DNA from: Polytrichum commune
Taxonomy: Eukaryota > Streptophyta > Polytrichopsida > Polytrichales > Polytrichaceae
NCBI GenBank assembly: GCA_950295325.1
Contig: OX485804.1
Coordinates: 39,060,001 to 39,124,000 of the forward strand
Length of the DNA: 64,000 bases
Direction of reading: 5' to 3'
Shown here piece by piece: positions 1 through 13,006 of this stretch (the stretch's first letter is position 1; each line of letters starts with the position of its first letter). The notes under the pieces were generated by a model. It did no database searches, was not told the DNA's origin, and worked only from the letters and a program-made list of their open reading frames with translations. Position numbers and translations under genes: made by a program.

Positions 1-617
1 GGGAATTTTTACATTACAACTCTTGAAGGTATGTCATGCAGAATGTGTGGTATGGTTCATATACAACCCATGACAACTTATAAAAACACATATTCTACTA
101 CAATTTGTGTTTCATTTAGAATGTGAATGTTGGAGCTTATACAATTAGTTGTTTATTATGTAAAGAACACGCAAAAGTCTTTATGATGTGTAGTATTTTT
201 AATGTACAATAAAACAAACTTGGTTTCCTAATTGATACCATGTACATAGATATAGAGTGCTACAAACTTGTTGAATAAACATATTAAAACACCAACATAT
301 AAACAAAGTTATGAATACTTTCTTTCTTCTCTTCTCCATGATGCATTCATATATTATTAGAATAATATGAGATTTTTTTAATGATCCCCTTTGGGTTTAT
401 AGTAAAGGATGTGACCTCCAATAGACTTTGGGTTGTAGTCCATGTACTTCTATGAACTCATCCAAAAAGCAAAGCGTGTTGCCTTGGTCATTCATGAGAC
501 ATGGCCTAATGCCTTTAGTGTAAATATGCCCTTATTTTGTCAAGAATATTTTTGCCATATAGTAAAGCATTTGAAAGCTTATATCACTTTAATCATATAT
601 GCTTTAACACATATATG
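1..617. other. AT-rich intergenic spacer
   Basis: No coding region is recognisable. Short open frames here (for example around 442-624) have no family resemblance and look like chance. The sequence is AT-rich with no clear repeats until the MITE that follows. Confidence 0.5.
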
Positions 618-625
618 CATTTAAC

Positions 626-1037
626 CCCGGGGAGGGCACTCCATTGTCAAGTTGAAAACCATGTGCAACGGAAGTTTGCTACCCCTATATTATATGCCAT
701 AGATAATTTTGAAAATTATGATATTTTTTCTATATATACATATCCATTGATAATATTTTTTCTATATTTTTTTGAAATTTTTAGTCATCTCCATTTTTTC
801 TAGTAATGTTTTTAGATCAATTATGCGTCATTCTAGTTAGAAACGGTATGTTTTCTAGAAAAAAACAAATTATCAATTTTGGTTATCAATTTTTACTATG
901 TAATAGATACCATGTATATGTACTCATAAATATTTTTTGATAAAAGTTTGACCCATTTTGTTGATGTGTTTTAGAAAAAGTATATTTTTTTCCGTTGCAC
1001 ATGGTTTTCAACTTGACAATGGAGTGCCCTCCCCGGG
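626..1037. mobile_element. hAT-type MITE with perfect TIRs and 8-bp TSD
   Basis: The first and last 47 bases are perfect inverted repeats (outer end CCCGGGGAGGGCACTCC). The flanking octamer CATTTAAC occurs immediately before (618-625) and immediately after (1038-1045), so this is an exact 8-bp target-site duplication. An 8-bp TSD with short TIRs and no coding capacity fits a non-autonomous hAT-superfamily element; P-type elements also make 8-bp TSDs. The AT-rich core is shared with the element at 27374-27783, including the 20-mer GTCATTCTAGTTAGAAACGG. Perfect TIRs and TSD suggest a fairly recent insertion. Confidence 0.93.
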
Positions 1038-1045
1038 CATTTAAC

Positions 1046-3189
1046 TGTTAATTTCTTCATGCTACCGTGCCAGAATGGCAGTTTCAACACTTTGCGAGTG
1101 GAAGTATGATCAACTTTTGTGCCACATCAACTTTCTCATAGGTCTTAATTAATCCTCTTGTGACACATGGCAAGTTCATTCTAGGATATCATAGGTTATT
1201 TCAACCTTCTGGACCTTGTGGCAATTTCATGTAAGGCATACGAAGATTATTATTATCACTTCACTTAGTATTAGTATTGATTTTTACATTTACCTAAAAT
1301 ACGGTTTAATTTAGAAACAATTTGTTGTCAGATGTAAACACAACAATGCATTTCAAGTCTTAAATGTACTTGTGATTTTCAAACGCAAAACTGACATTTA
1401 AGTATATTTGGACACACCATTTATCCAAAAATATTAGGCAATGTGCACTTGTCAGGGACAAAAAACTTTAAAATGATAATAACAAAAACAACACTGCAAC
1501 AACCATAATTTTAAATGTGTGTATTCCATGTTCGCCAACCATCATATCTAGTGTATGTCGTATTGACAATTGGAAGTGTTTAGAACTCATGCATAAATCA
1601 AAACATACTTAAAAACTTCAGTTCCAAACATTATATTTTCAAACAAGTTGCCAACTTTTTGTAATATATACCATCCCGAAATCCAGCTACATGTATAGCT
1701 AAACCCTGCAAAAATCATTGAAAGTCGTATATCTATTGATAGGATTTCAAATAGTTGTTGGTAATAACATACACCTTTGCAGCATTGAATCTTACATGTT
1801 CGTCGATTCATATACACGTGTCAAATGATGTACATGAACATAACATTGTTCCACCTATGAAGCTTGCTCTCTTCCCGAGCCTCGTAGTCTATCTTCCTTT
1901 TCCATCCACTTCAAGTTCGACGTGGGGTTTTGCATCTTGCATTTTCATTCTAAAATTTCAAAGTGCATTAAGATAAGATTATTTCCAATAAATAGAGCTT
2001 GTGCTCTCCCCTCGTGACATAAAGCATCGAAGTATGTGCATGTGTATTTGTGTTCATCGTGGTAGGATAGAGAACAAGTGTAGGATACAAAATGCATGTG
2101 ACTCGTGGTTTGGATCCGAGACACCTTTATAATACAATAAACACGGAACAAAGAACTTTGCGTATAGCTCAACCACGATGAATGAATTCGTGCTTGTTGG
2201 AGCTTATCTTGGTCACCACTATTCCCTTCATTGGTGTAGACATGAGCTCTCGACTCGAGGTAAATTACCCTTTCGATGTGAGCATGGTGCCGTATATGTG
2301 GCACTTCCATGGCAAATCGGGCTTCAATCTCTATGCTACATCAAGGAGGTCGGTTAAAATTGACGAGAATTCGAGCTCTCGTTACGAGGGGCTAATCCAA
2401 TGGGATTGCAATCACCTATTGACTTGTCGTTAGACCTTTGAGCTTTGGACTATTTCTAGAGAGAGAGAGATGATGTCAAACCGAAGACGCTTCACCCTTC
2501 ATCACAAACGTAGGCTCGCGCAAATAGTATCTCCACGTCTTAATTTCAACTATATAGCTATTCATATGGTTGATAGAAAGAGGACATCCGAAACTTAACT
2601 TGTAGCATCAATTTCATGTTGGACAAGGAGATGGTCATCCTCTGTGATATATAAACATTGTTTAACCCTCTCATTCATACATTTTCAAGATGTATTCATA
2701 CAATCAACTTGACAATTTATACAAACCCCTAACAAGTTTTAGGCCCAATTCAGACAAACGCCTAGACAAAACATGAACAATGACAATCCGACCATTATGT
2801 TGTCCCCCAAAAGTGCTTCCACATCATCAAGCCGTTGCGTGTGTCGTCTGATTCATTAGATGCGGCTTCAATACATGCTAACAACCCTAACCAACCCTCG
2901 CCAAACAAGCACGAACATTCCTCTGCTGGAGAAGTTTAGAGCCACCCCTAGGAAAGACCGAAAACTTCTCCACCTTGTCCTCTGAAGTGCATACATTGGT
3001 TGATGACATAGCAAGTTGACAAAGCGGAGAAACCCTAGTTTTGAATAATGAAATACATAATTTTATTATTTCAACCAATGATTTTTGCCAACCTTTTGTC
3101 CATGCACTCGTCTAAAGCGGCCTTAGTTCTTACATGTAGCTACATTGTTTTGTCTAATTAAATTGGATAGGAAATTCATGGGGGTTGGA
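1046..3189. other. Intergenic spacer
   Basis: AT-rich sequence without recognisable genes. Opposing short open frames at 1587-2433 have no family resemblance and overlap on both strands, which argues for chance. A short GA run lies near 2458-2468. Confidence 0.45.
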
Positions 3190-3470
3190 AACTAGTGTAG
3201 CCCACATTAGTTTTTTAGTACATGCCTTGGTTTACATCATTATGGAAGAAATTCGTACTACTGTCCCAAACACTTCATCCACCTACATTAGTTTAAATGC
3301 ATGGACAGTTGCAAAATACAATTGGATGAAAACATAGAATTTCATCTAACTATGCAAAGGAAAAGCTCACACCAATTTTCCACACTAAAAATTATAATGG
3401 GCTACTTCAACTTATAAATAAAGAATAGTGTGGGTAATTGGGAATTAATGTGGCCCACACTAATTACACC
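3190..3470. mobile_element. Probable MITE with about 23-bp imperfect TIRs
   Basis: The left end AACTAGTGTAGCCCACATTA (about 3190) is mirrored at the right end, where the reverse complement reads AATTAGTGTGGGCCACATTA (about 3440-3465). The TIRs are imperfect and I could not identify a clean target-site duplication, so the exact ends are uncertain. There is no coding capacity. Confidence 0.45.
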
Positions 3471-3699
3471 AAAAAATTTTATAGTCTATGCTTTTGAGAT
3501 TTTATGTAACAAAACATATTACAAATGAAAAGGAACATGTGGTCATATGTAACGACGATGATGATTATATTTAATATATGTCTGAAATCAAGTCATGTAT
3601 TTGAACACAAAGTTGTATATGTGTTCATCCAAATGGAGAAATACAATTGATAAATGGATCAATGTCACATTAACGTAGTAACATGAAGCTTGAACTATA

Positions 3700-3935
3700 C
3701 TATATATGATAATTAGTGTCACCAGTTCTAATTGTCTTGCTCAATACTAATTGTACACCGCGGTATAGTGCCACCAACACTAAAAGTTAATGCAACATTA
3801 TTTATCATTCCTTGTACTTTTTTTTGGGGGGGGGATTATAGATGTATAGTGTTGCAATTACTATCACTTACCAAGTGGTTTTTCATCCAAATTTTAGTCA
3901 TCCTTGACGACATTTTCATCAGAAGTTGCTGACAA
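3700..3935 (+). repeat. Dispersed repeat, partner of 53.1-53.35 kb
   Basis: Read on the plus strand, this stretch matches the reverse complement of about 53110-53350. Shared blocks include TTGTCTTGCTCAATACTAAT, a following ACCG segment, a TGTCATTCC-like block, and a 'CTTACCAAGTG.TTTTCATCCAAATT' region. The copy here carries a G-run at 3828-3837. It is probably a diverged copy of the transposon at 52948-53352. Confidence 0.6.
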
Positions 3936-5099
3936 GAGAAAGTCGGGGTTTGGCCCATGGATGAACTCATCCATCATCCATGACAATATTTGTTCACTTA
4001 TTCGTAAGAAGCGTCATCCGAGAAGTTGCCATAGCGACATTAAATACCATACGGCAATACATATCATATTGAGTATACCTCCATACAATGCTTTGAGATG
4101 TTCAAAAAATGAGCCTCTTGGACCTTTAACCCCTACGGCACACCATGATTGGATCGATCTCATCATAAACGTACATCATGTGTCTCTTAGTTTAACATAT
4201 ATCTACTACACCAACCTAAAGTTGGCGGTTCGTGCTATAGTCCACACCAATTCCATTGGATATTACTAATTTGATCTATACTACTCCCAACTAGATTTAA
4301 CACTTTGACCGTACTAATCAACACGTGTGCAACATGTGGCTCTAATCGTCCATTCAAGGGTAGGATTTAGGGCATGACCATGCATAGTACACCAACCACT
4401 AACACAAAGGGGTGTTAACTGGGGTAACACTAGTTTAGAGGGGAGTAGTCCCACTATATGTTTCACACAATTCCTCTATATGGGCACTTTAAGCAGTAGG
4501 TTCCTTCATCAAAACTAGAACCTTATATTACACAAGGCTCTACACAAGTACAGTTGAGCTAATAAACCAATTTCACAATAGAGGAGTTGAAACTCACTTC
4601 TTTGTAAGTTGCACATTCGAAAGGGAGAAAGAGTTGAGATGAGACCAAGGAGCATAAAGCCATGCCCACACTTACTAGTGGGCATAGCTAGTGAACAACT
4701 CCCACCAGTACGGGACATGTTTTCACAACTTTTAGCTGACTATTGGATACAACGTAGCTTAATTTGAACGTTCCCTAATTAAAAGGGAATGTAAGAATGT
4801 CCCATATTTGATGGGTGCCATCTATTGGCTATGCCCATCAGTAAAGTGTGGGCATAACATAAGATCAACCAATATATAAAGGAGCCGCTGCACTAGATTA
4901 GTGAATAATAAGAACACGTGAAAGCATACTTTGTTAAAACTGATCATAAAATTCTCGACATGAGTTAAGGGTGTCCGTAACATGAATGACATGTGGTCGT
5001 GCTCTTAAGGGTCGATTTGCCTAAAGCCTTTGAGGCCTTCATACCACCGATTTAAGAAAGATAAAGTGTTTAATTTAGAGAGGCCTCGCTTTTTTCACT
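3936..5099. other. Intergenic spacer
   Basis: No gene, RNA or well-bounded repeat recognised. Open frames such as 3904-4269 have no family resemblance. Confidence 0.4.
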
Positions 5100-5700
5100 T
5101 AGGGTGTTTATAAGCAACGACAGTCAACGAAGTGAATGAAGTGGGTGTTAATGGTAAATGCCATGTTGCCAGTTGTCCAAGGCTTGCAAGCTGGATGGAT
5201 GGGACGGAGATGGATGGACGGGTGGAAATGAGAAGATGGATGAAAGTCATGAGGGTGTGAAGGAGCCGCTGCTGAGGAGGCGGGCGGACGGGCGGGGGGG
5301 GGGTGGTCGAGAGTCGAGAGGGGGTGGCCCGACCCGGTATCTCAACGGGCGGATGTGACCCGGTCAAATGGGGGGTGACCGGGCGCGGGGATCGAGAGTA
5401 GCAGGTGACCTGGCCCGGCGAAACGAGGGGCGAGCGCTTTGGCTACTTAGCGGCCTTCGGTTTGGGCCTCGTCTTTTCTCAGAGGGAAGCCAGCAGGAAT
5501 CTCTTCTGAGAGAGAGAGAGAGGGAGAGGGCAGCTGCATCGATCCTGCACTACTGTGCTCCCCACCCGCCTGTAGCAATTTCAATCACTATCACCACCAC
5601 CACAATCCGCATCCCCTCGCGAAAAGCTTCAAAACGGCACCACTCTCAACGTGTCTCGTGCACGGGTCGCGTAGAAATTTATCAACCCTAGTTTTGAGAG
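5100..5700 (+). promoter_or_regulatory. GC-rich promoter/leader-like stretch with (GA)n and a telo-box-like motif
   Basis: Composition jumps from AT-rich to strongly GC-rich at about 5260-5440, with a G-run at 5297-5306. A (GA)n tract follows at 5508-5530, then a CT/CACCACC-rich leader-like segment and an AACCCTAG motif at about 5684. This combination is typical of plant transcription start regions. The nearest downstream coding exon on this strand is at 7749, so this may be the distal promoter or non-coding first exon of that gene, or of an unrecognised non-coding transcript. The open frames here are short and lack family resemblance. Confidence 0.35.
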
Positions 5701-7748
5701 GGTGGGGGTGGGGGGGCTTTTCTGTCTGGACTTCGACCATCCCATCGGAGCCGTCGTACCTAACCCTACCGTGTCGGTTCCTGACTTGGAAAGGGCGTCT
5801 AAGCATGTACATGACGATCCTGGTTGGGTGAAATGACTCCACAAAAGTAATGTACTTGCAGTGGCTATCAATTCTCTAGAAGAAGAACCCTAGCCTGGGG
5901 GGGAGGTGAGAGGAGAGGTGTTCGCTGCTCTTGTGCAGGACGAGAGAGGATTTTCTGTGTGGCCATGAGGGTAGAGATCTTTGGTTATAGTTAGAATCTT
6001 TTGGATGCGGTGTAGCATTCTAACCCACATGGTAGGAGGAGGAACCCTAGTTTCAGAAAGGTGAAGATCTTTCCCGATTCCGCTCCCTGTGAGGTGCCTC
6101 TCATCAAGATTGGTCGATAAGGATATTTGCTTTCATAAGAAACTTACTGCTGGATACCTTACCTTAAGCCAAATTCTTAAAGCACCATTCCTGTTACGTG
6201 TGGAAGCGGCAAGTGCCAAGCGGCATGTGAGAGGATTGAGGGTCCATCATTGGGGGATTCAATAGTAGTGAAAGCCATCTTTAAGAAACGAATGGATCAA
6301 AAGAAATTCATGTGCACTTGGACATCAGACTTTCCCAGAACCCTACTTCGGAAGTGAGCTTGAAGTGAGCCCTCCCTTCGCAGAGGTGAAGGAAGGCTCG
6401 GGCAGCAGCAGATTGCTTGAGAAAGATATCATCAGGACTCTGTTTTCGAGCTGGGGTTTGGCGGATATCTAGCATACATGCACTCTAAGGGACTGCCGGA
6501 GATGATGTTGTCGTAGCGTTAGTTTTATCAAGTCTCAAGAGGGTTTTGGAAAGAATTGATTGAAGCAGAGAAAGAAAGAATGCATTGAGAGCTTTGGGGT
6601 GACAAAACTTTTGAGGGGTGTTCATATCTGCATTGAATACGGAGGGTTTGCCGGAGCAAGTTACATTTTGGCCCCAGAGAGCATAGGTTTTGTAAAGGAC
6701 ATCGACCAAAGGCTCCCTTCACAAGTTGTCCTGGCCTTGGCAACTCCGCCAAATCTACACACAATTGGGCTAAGTCCTGAAGGTAGATGTGCACCCTAAT
6801 CTGGCTTTTGAGGAAGGAACTGTAACAGGTTGGCTGAAGTTTTGCTTCTTCTTTTCCATATGCTTGCGATCATCAAGGCTGTTTTCAGAGAGTCACATCG
6901 AGAGTTCGGATAGGACGCAGGTGGATAGGTTCCCTAGATCCTAGCAGGGGGTGCTTCAGGGTCAGGTTGTGCCTTGCATACGATTGCATGCCCTCACATT
7001 TTTCTGGGGTCTAATTCAAATCGACATCATTGTTTTTTACATAGTATCGCTCTTATGATTGTCGGGAGCCTCGTTTACCTTACCTTAGCGGAGGTTCGCT
7101 GAAAGTGAGTATATAGACAGCAGCTGAGGATTCTGCATTGGCCATCTATCTCCATGTGCAAGCAATCGGAGTGTTGATGTCATGGATGTGTAAGGCCTCA
7201 TCATGATACTGGGGGAGGGCTTGAGTTCATCATCACCATTCGGGTTCTTGTTTATCAACTGAGCTAGGAAGAGATGATTACACAAGAAAGCCGCCAAGGC
7301 CATCCTGCAGTTGGCATTTTCCAGACATTAGCTTGTCAATAGAGCTGCCTGCCTTACTCTGTAGACCCTGAAGTGTTGGGGAGAATCAAGGAATTCGCTG
7401 GCATGAAACTGCTGGTGGCTGGATTTTCAGGTTAAGCAAAAGAGGAGGAGCATAAAGGAAGCGTGAGACAGCTCATGTCAAAGATTTAAATGCTCTCAGA
7501 GGGGAGGGCTTAGGTTTACAAGATACCCATCCATTCTTGACAACAACTACGTGGGAAAAACAATCTCAAGAGATTCTGAGACAAAACTGAACAAACAGAG
7601 AGGGAAGGAGAGAAGCGAGGCAGGGAGTTGGGATTGAATGTGGTGACATGGTGCAGCAGTGGCGGCGGGGTACGCCTCCCTTCACTGGGTCCTGGCGCTC
7701 TCCTTGCCTCCGCAAGCTGTTGGCCCCTTACCTGCACACAGATACAAA
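5701..7748 (+). other. Unassigned G-rich stretch upstream of the MSRC gene
   Basis: More GC-rich than the surrounding spacer, with AACCCTAG motifs at about 5887 and 6043, but I cannot read a convincing protein in any frame. It could be leader intron sequence of the gene at 7749 or a non-coding transcript. No tRNA, rRNA or snoRNA-like gene was recognised. Confidence 0.3.
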
Positions 7749-9517
7749 ATGTCTCGCTGCTATCCATTCCCGCCGCCGGGATACGAGAAGGCCCCGCAGC
7801 TCTCTGCCGGTGTAGCTCAGCCTACTAAGGTCTGAATTGATTGCCTTCTCTGTAGGCATCTGCTTAAATGTCATGGGCAATTGGGTTCCACTTTTGCCAT
7901 GTGTGCAGCTTCTTACTTGATGGTGCGCACTAGTTGTGCGTTGTGTACAATTGTGGACCGGGTTACTGGATCTTCAATCATCAAGGGTGTGGGAATCATT
8001 TTATGAGGAGGGAGGCTCTGCTTCACTTGGTTTCAAAGCTACGGTCAATATGATGAAAAGGATGAAATTGTTTGGCAGAATACTTTTTGCCCATTATGTG
8101 AATACTCAGCATTTGGTGGTGTTGGTGGCTTTTAACTGCAGTAGACTCCATGCTACAGTAGATAGAAATCGGACAAACCCTACAAGTTGTTATGATGTTC
8201 TTGCCAGTCAATTGAATTGGTATCTGGAGGAGAGTTGCTTCCCATTTTTCTCCTCCTTTTGGTTCGCTGATCTGTGGATTTTGATGTGGTCAACCATGTA
8301 TGTCAGAAGGAACGTCACAAACATAAAGACAAGAAGAAGAAGAAGAAGAAGGATGGTGACACAAATGGGGATGCGCATGGTAAGTCATCGCTTCTCTCTC
8401 TCTTCCCCTCTCTCTGTCATCTCCCTTGAAGCCATCTGGGTTCTTGCACAGGTTTACTTCAAGTTTGTGGTGCAAAGTAGTGGGTGTAGCTTCATATGGA
8501 GTGAGGTGAATCTTTAAACCCCAGATAATAAGTGAGAGGCTACATGTGACCATTCTTCACAAGAAGTAACAAGGCTAGATTGTCAACGAAGTATTTAGTG
8601 GATGTCAGAGGAACGTTGTCACTTGTTCAAGCTTTTAGCGAAACGCCATGTAGTAGGCGTCTGATGAATAATGCAGTGCTGTCAGTGTCGATAGATGATG
8701 CAAACCCTTTCCCCTGGGAAGTGGAAGAAATAGTGACGAGGATGCCATCTTCCCTTCCTTTCTAGATTACTTAGAGTTGGGGTTGTGTATACCACCTGAG
8801 CAAGTGGAGTGATGTCTCATCTCCAGTCTCACTCTATGACACTTCTGCTCTTGACAAATTATGCCATGATTGGGTCCCGGGTCGGCTCTTGCCTCTGGTA
8901 CAGACAAGGATTCCTTGCGGCCCAGTAAACAACCACGGACTGTTCTGATCAACGACCTTTTACAACCCAAAGAAGAGAAACAGAATGGGAAAGTGCGGGA
9001 TGTTCATTCAACGGCTGCTGTTGAGCGCCCTCTTGTCAACAAAGTGGAGGTTAGAGGTGGTGGTATGCCCTCAGCTCCGGATGTGCCTGAGGAAGCCCCC
9101 ACAATTACTCCTGAACCATTGTACATTAAACAAGAAACCAATGGCAAGGCTGATGCCAAGCCAGCCTTAGTTTTGCCCCCTGAGAATAGTGGTAGTGTTC
9201 CTAGTAGTAAGGTTGCCGGCAGTAATTTGTTGCAGCCTACGTTGCCTAGCAATAATTTAGCCTCGCAAAGACAGCCCAAGGCCTCTGAATTGCCTACTAC
9301 TTCTGCTTGTGAGATGCTGGCACTTAAGCAACCTGACGTTTGGTCGGACGTTGCGGATGAGGATTGGTTGATTGCTGGAAGGCCCCTTAAATCCCACCCT
9401 AAGCCAAAGGCAGAGGTGGACAGGGGGGCAGAGGAACCCATGGTACAGGTCTGGGCCGAGGCGATCTACTTGCCCTCAGTCGATATTTATGCCCTGCCAT
9501 ACGTGGTCCCCTATTGA
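7749..9517 (+). CDS. Plant MSRC..PPPGYEK-type lysine-rich protein, three exons
   Basis: Exons proposed: 7749-7829, 8307-8379, 8904-9517 (255 residues, TGA stop). The phases join cleanly (0, then 1). The start MSRCYPFPPPGYEK is the conserved N-terminus of an uncharacterised land-plant family (Arabidopsis relatives begin MSRCFPFPPPGYEKK). Exon 2 encodes a KERHKHKDKKKKKKKDGD basic tract, probably a nuclear localisation or RNA/protein-binding stretch. Exon 3 has the family's acidic VWSDVADEDWL motif and ends with the conserved block VWAEAIYLPSVDIYALPYVV. The function of the family is unknown to me. There is no signal peptide or membrane segment. The exon 1 donor (GTCTGA) is weak, so an additional small exon in the 7.8-8.3 kb intron is possible. 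The protein is much shorter than many angiosperm relatives, mainly in the basic middle. Confidence 0.85.
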
Positions 9518-11711
9518 GATCTATTTGTCTTGATCATTTCTTCATTTGTCAGAACTTTCAGCCTTTCACTTGCACTCATCAAGCACTGCTTTGAGGTTCT
9601 TGGAACGGGCATGTTGGTGTGATGGGGGGAGGGGTCTTGATGTTAATATTCCTCTTTGTGCTTCAACTTGTGTTCCCTGTGAGTGAGTTTCTGCCCTGGC
9701 TATTTCACTTCTGGGAAGTTGTGATTCCTCATGGAATGCTATGGAGATCCAGCCTGGAGCATTTGGTTTTGCAGGAGGAACATGAGAATAATCTCATGTA
9801 AGCCTTTAGCATCTTTTGGCAAGGCACTTGGCACAGAACGTAAACAAAATTTCCTTCAGAAAACCATGTCCTCTTTCCATGAAACTCTTGAGCGTAGCAG
9901 ATTCAGTTTCTGGCAGAATTGGTGAATTTGTGGTGACAAACCCAGAAACTCTAAATTGGGTTTGATTGCAGATGACATCTTATCTTGCCACTGAACACAC
10001 TGCTGGTCAGAGCCAAGCAGAACAATTTTTTTTTTTTGGACGGGTGCATGTGATCTGCTCCTATGGGATTCTTTGCTCACGGAACTGTGAATCTTATACC
10101 CCCTCTAATTTCAAGTTTATTGCTACAATCCTGTATGGTTATGATTTTAAGTAAGGTTTACATAGAAGCTACCCTATGTACAAGTTGTGTGTGGTTTTGA
10201 CAATTTCATGGAGACCTGTGTGGTAACCAGAACTTAAAATCTATGAACTGTGTAGTTGATATCTAGTGGTTGAGAGTAGGCCATGCATATGTTTCTGGGA
10301 CCAGGTATTGGTCGGATAATGTCACATGGCTTCACTTGTGATGCCAAATGATACTTCTGGCATGGATTCAGTTGAGTTGGGAAAAGCCCTGAGGACCTTG
10401 TCAGTACTCCGAATCCAGAGGTTGGGTATGATTGTGAGGCGTTCAGGAAATGGTGAGTGGGGTGGTCTGGGATTAAATACTTTCTAACATATAGAAACAT
10501 GTTCAACTCTGGAATGTACATACTTGTAAGAAATCCATTACATGAAATCTATGTGTTTGACTTCCACAATTTAGAATAGTGCAATCTCAACCCTTCATGT
10601 TCCTCATCTGGATTTGGTATTTTGTTTATGTAATTTGCAATTTTATTTTGGTCTGTAGCTCCTAATGTGCTGAAATGTGAGTTCTCAACCATCTACCTCC
10701 TACAGTAGTGTTTTGAATTAGTGTACAGTTCTAGTGAGTGTATATCTATGCTCCGCGTTTGATTTTGCATCACTAGACTATCAAAAGATGTGAACCAAAC
10801 ATTTTTTTAATAAAATGATGTGGATATTTGCATTTTATAATCAACATCAATATTTTCTTTAAAAAGAGTGGTGTGTACTTAGCATACATGAGACATTTTG
10901 GTGTTCCAAACATGGTATATTAGGAATCTTGTGTGTGTCATGTGGGACCAATACTACATATCATGCCACAAGTAATTTTGTGGAGATGGCACTATTTTTT
11001 ATGCTCCACTCTAATTATGGGCGGTCCACTATCATGGGAAGTAAGGTAACTAGAAGTGAATACATGTGCATTCACAAAATCTTTGTCAAAAGTTGAGAAT
11101 ACTAGGCATTGGATTTGATGGGATAACAACATCCGTGTGGGTTTAAATTTCGGTCCCCAAAACTTGAAATCAGAAGCAAATTTCAAAAGTTTTGTGGTCT
11201 AAGGTATGAGCGTCCAATTCTCCTAATGATCAGATTCCACACCTTTTTTGGGTCTCTTCATGAACTGCAACCATTCCTTAATCGGTTAGCATCCATTCAT
11301 AGTTCTTTGTCTTGTTGGGATTTGTGATGTGTAGAAAGGGTCACCATTACTAGCCACCACGTATTTATGATCTAAATCTAGGCAAGTTGGTATAAGTCTA
11401 ATATTTTCTCATAGTGGGGCTCCCTATTGCTTGATTCAAGTGGTTCCGGTCCCAATTTATGATGGGATGGAGATCTTTTATGTCATGTCGGCTAGTGGAA
11501 AGTGGGTGTTTGGATAAAACAATTTGACTTAAATTATTGTGTTCTCGACTATTTAACCCTTGCTCACCCAATATTTATATTAACTGCACAATCAATATCA
11601 GCAGTTGATAACTAAGACCATATAATATCATACATATTGAACAATCGCATGCATATGTGAAAACAATGCTACTCTAGCGACAGAATTGGAAGATGTAAAG
11701 TGACGACATTT
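9518..11711. other. 3' flank and intergenic spacer
   Basis: The first few hundred bases probably hold the 3' UTR of the upstream gene. A T-run lies at about 10026-10037. No other gene or bounded repeat was recognised. Open frames at 9619-10521 have no family resemblance. Confidence 0.4.
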
Positions 11712-11868
11712 AGGGCTACTTCACACATGAGACTGAGGGCCTGTGACCATTGCACTTCAAGGACTCTCATTAATGAAAAAGGTGGAGCCGGTCCAATTTT
11801 GCTTCACACTATATTGGAAGGATAGATGGAGTAAGTGAACGCAAGATGGGTGTAAAGTCTACACAAAT
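11712..11868 (+). mobile_element. Truncated copy of the AGGGCC-TIR element
   Basis: It begins AGGGCTACTTCACACATGAG and continues colinear with the left part of the complete copy at 53353-53856, through the segment GATGGGTGTAAAGTC near 11847. Sequence then diverges, so only about 155 bp of the left end is present, without the second TIR. Confidence 0.75.
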
Positions 11869-12544
11869 TATATATACTCATATGTAAATATATGGGATGG
11901 AAAAGAAGAAAGATAAGATCTACAATGCTATGGGTGTTGTATCAACAAAGGGGGAAGCATATATGCTTTATGATATGCCATATCCAGATGGATACAACCA
12001 CTACGACATTACGACCGCAAAGAGAACCGCAGGGCGCATAAGATATGGGAAGTGAGGTTTATTCTTTATCATACTCTTCTTCATTTTACAAAAGCGTGAC
12101 TACACTCTACGCTACCACAAAGATACTACATCAATCACCCAACAAAAATCTCTTACATCTGCTCACAAGCTCCTGCACAAATCCCCTCACCAAACCTCCA
12201 CCAAGGATCCTTTGATGTGCCCCCAAACCCTAATCAACAATGCTTCAACTTCATCCTCACTCCATACGTGCAAACCCAACCAATCTCATTCTAATCTACA
12301 TTCTAAAAATCGTGCACCACCTACTTTCATATCCACACCTAAAGCCACAAAGAACGTTACCATTTCAAAGCTCCAAGCCTTGCATAAACATAAAATGCAA
12401 TAAATCAGCAACACCACTCAAAAGTCAAACCAAGACATATCTAAGCCAAAACCACATACCATGCATCCCACAACCACCCGACCAAGAACAAAAATATACA
12501 CTACACCTCACATAAATCCTTCTAGTCCCCCCATAATAAAAAAA
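11869..12544. other. Intergenic spacer, C/A-rich from 12.1 kb
   Basis: No gene recognised. From about 12100 the plus strand becomes strongly C/A-rich and G-poor, which opens long chance frames on both strands. Confidence 0.4.
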
Positions 12545-12589
12545 CACGCCACGCCACGCCACGCCACGCCACACGCACACACACACACA
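12545..12589 (+). repeat. (CACGC)n and (CA)n microsatellites
   Basis: Five CACGC units at 12545-12570 are followed directly by a CA-dinucleotide run to about 12589. Confidence 0.9.
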
Positions 12590-12802
12590 TGGCATACCAA
12601 AACCTAAAAAAGAGCTCAAGACATTACTTGACCATGGCACATTGCCACCAATATGCTACACCTCAGTCTACAATACCTACACCTACACCAAAACACCCCA
12701 ACAACCAACACCCATACTAACCAACAATAGCATACATTCAAGCAACCAAGAGTTCAACCAGTATGCACTTGCATTGAGAAAGAAGTACGGGAGCAGTAGC
12801 AT

Positions 12803-13006
12803 ATCAACACCAATAGCGCACTGCTCAACACCAACAATCGGTAAGAATACTAGACCATCACCATGAGTGCACCACAAAACATTAGTAGTCGACAACATCA
12901 ACAAACCATCACAAGGACCGCACCACCCAACACCAATAGTTAGCAATAACAATAGATCATCACCATGTTTGCACCGCCCAATACCAACAACCGACAACAG
13001 AGAAGG
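12803..13006 (+). repeat. Degenerate minisatellite, about 52-bp unit, four copies
   Basis: Units begin at about 12803, 12856, 12908 and 12959. Each opens with an ATCA(A/C)CA-type block followed by a GCACC/GCAC core and a CAACA-rich tail. Unit spacing is 51-53 bp with substantial divergence. It lies in a C/A-rich stretch with no gene. Confidence 0.7.
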
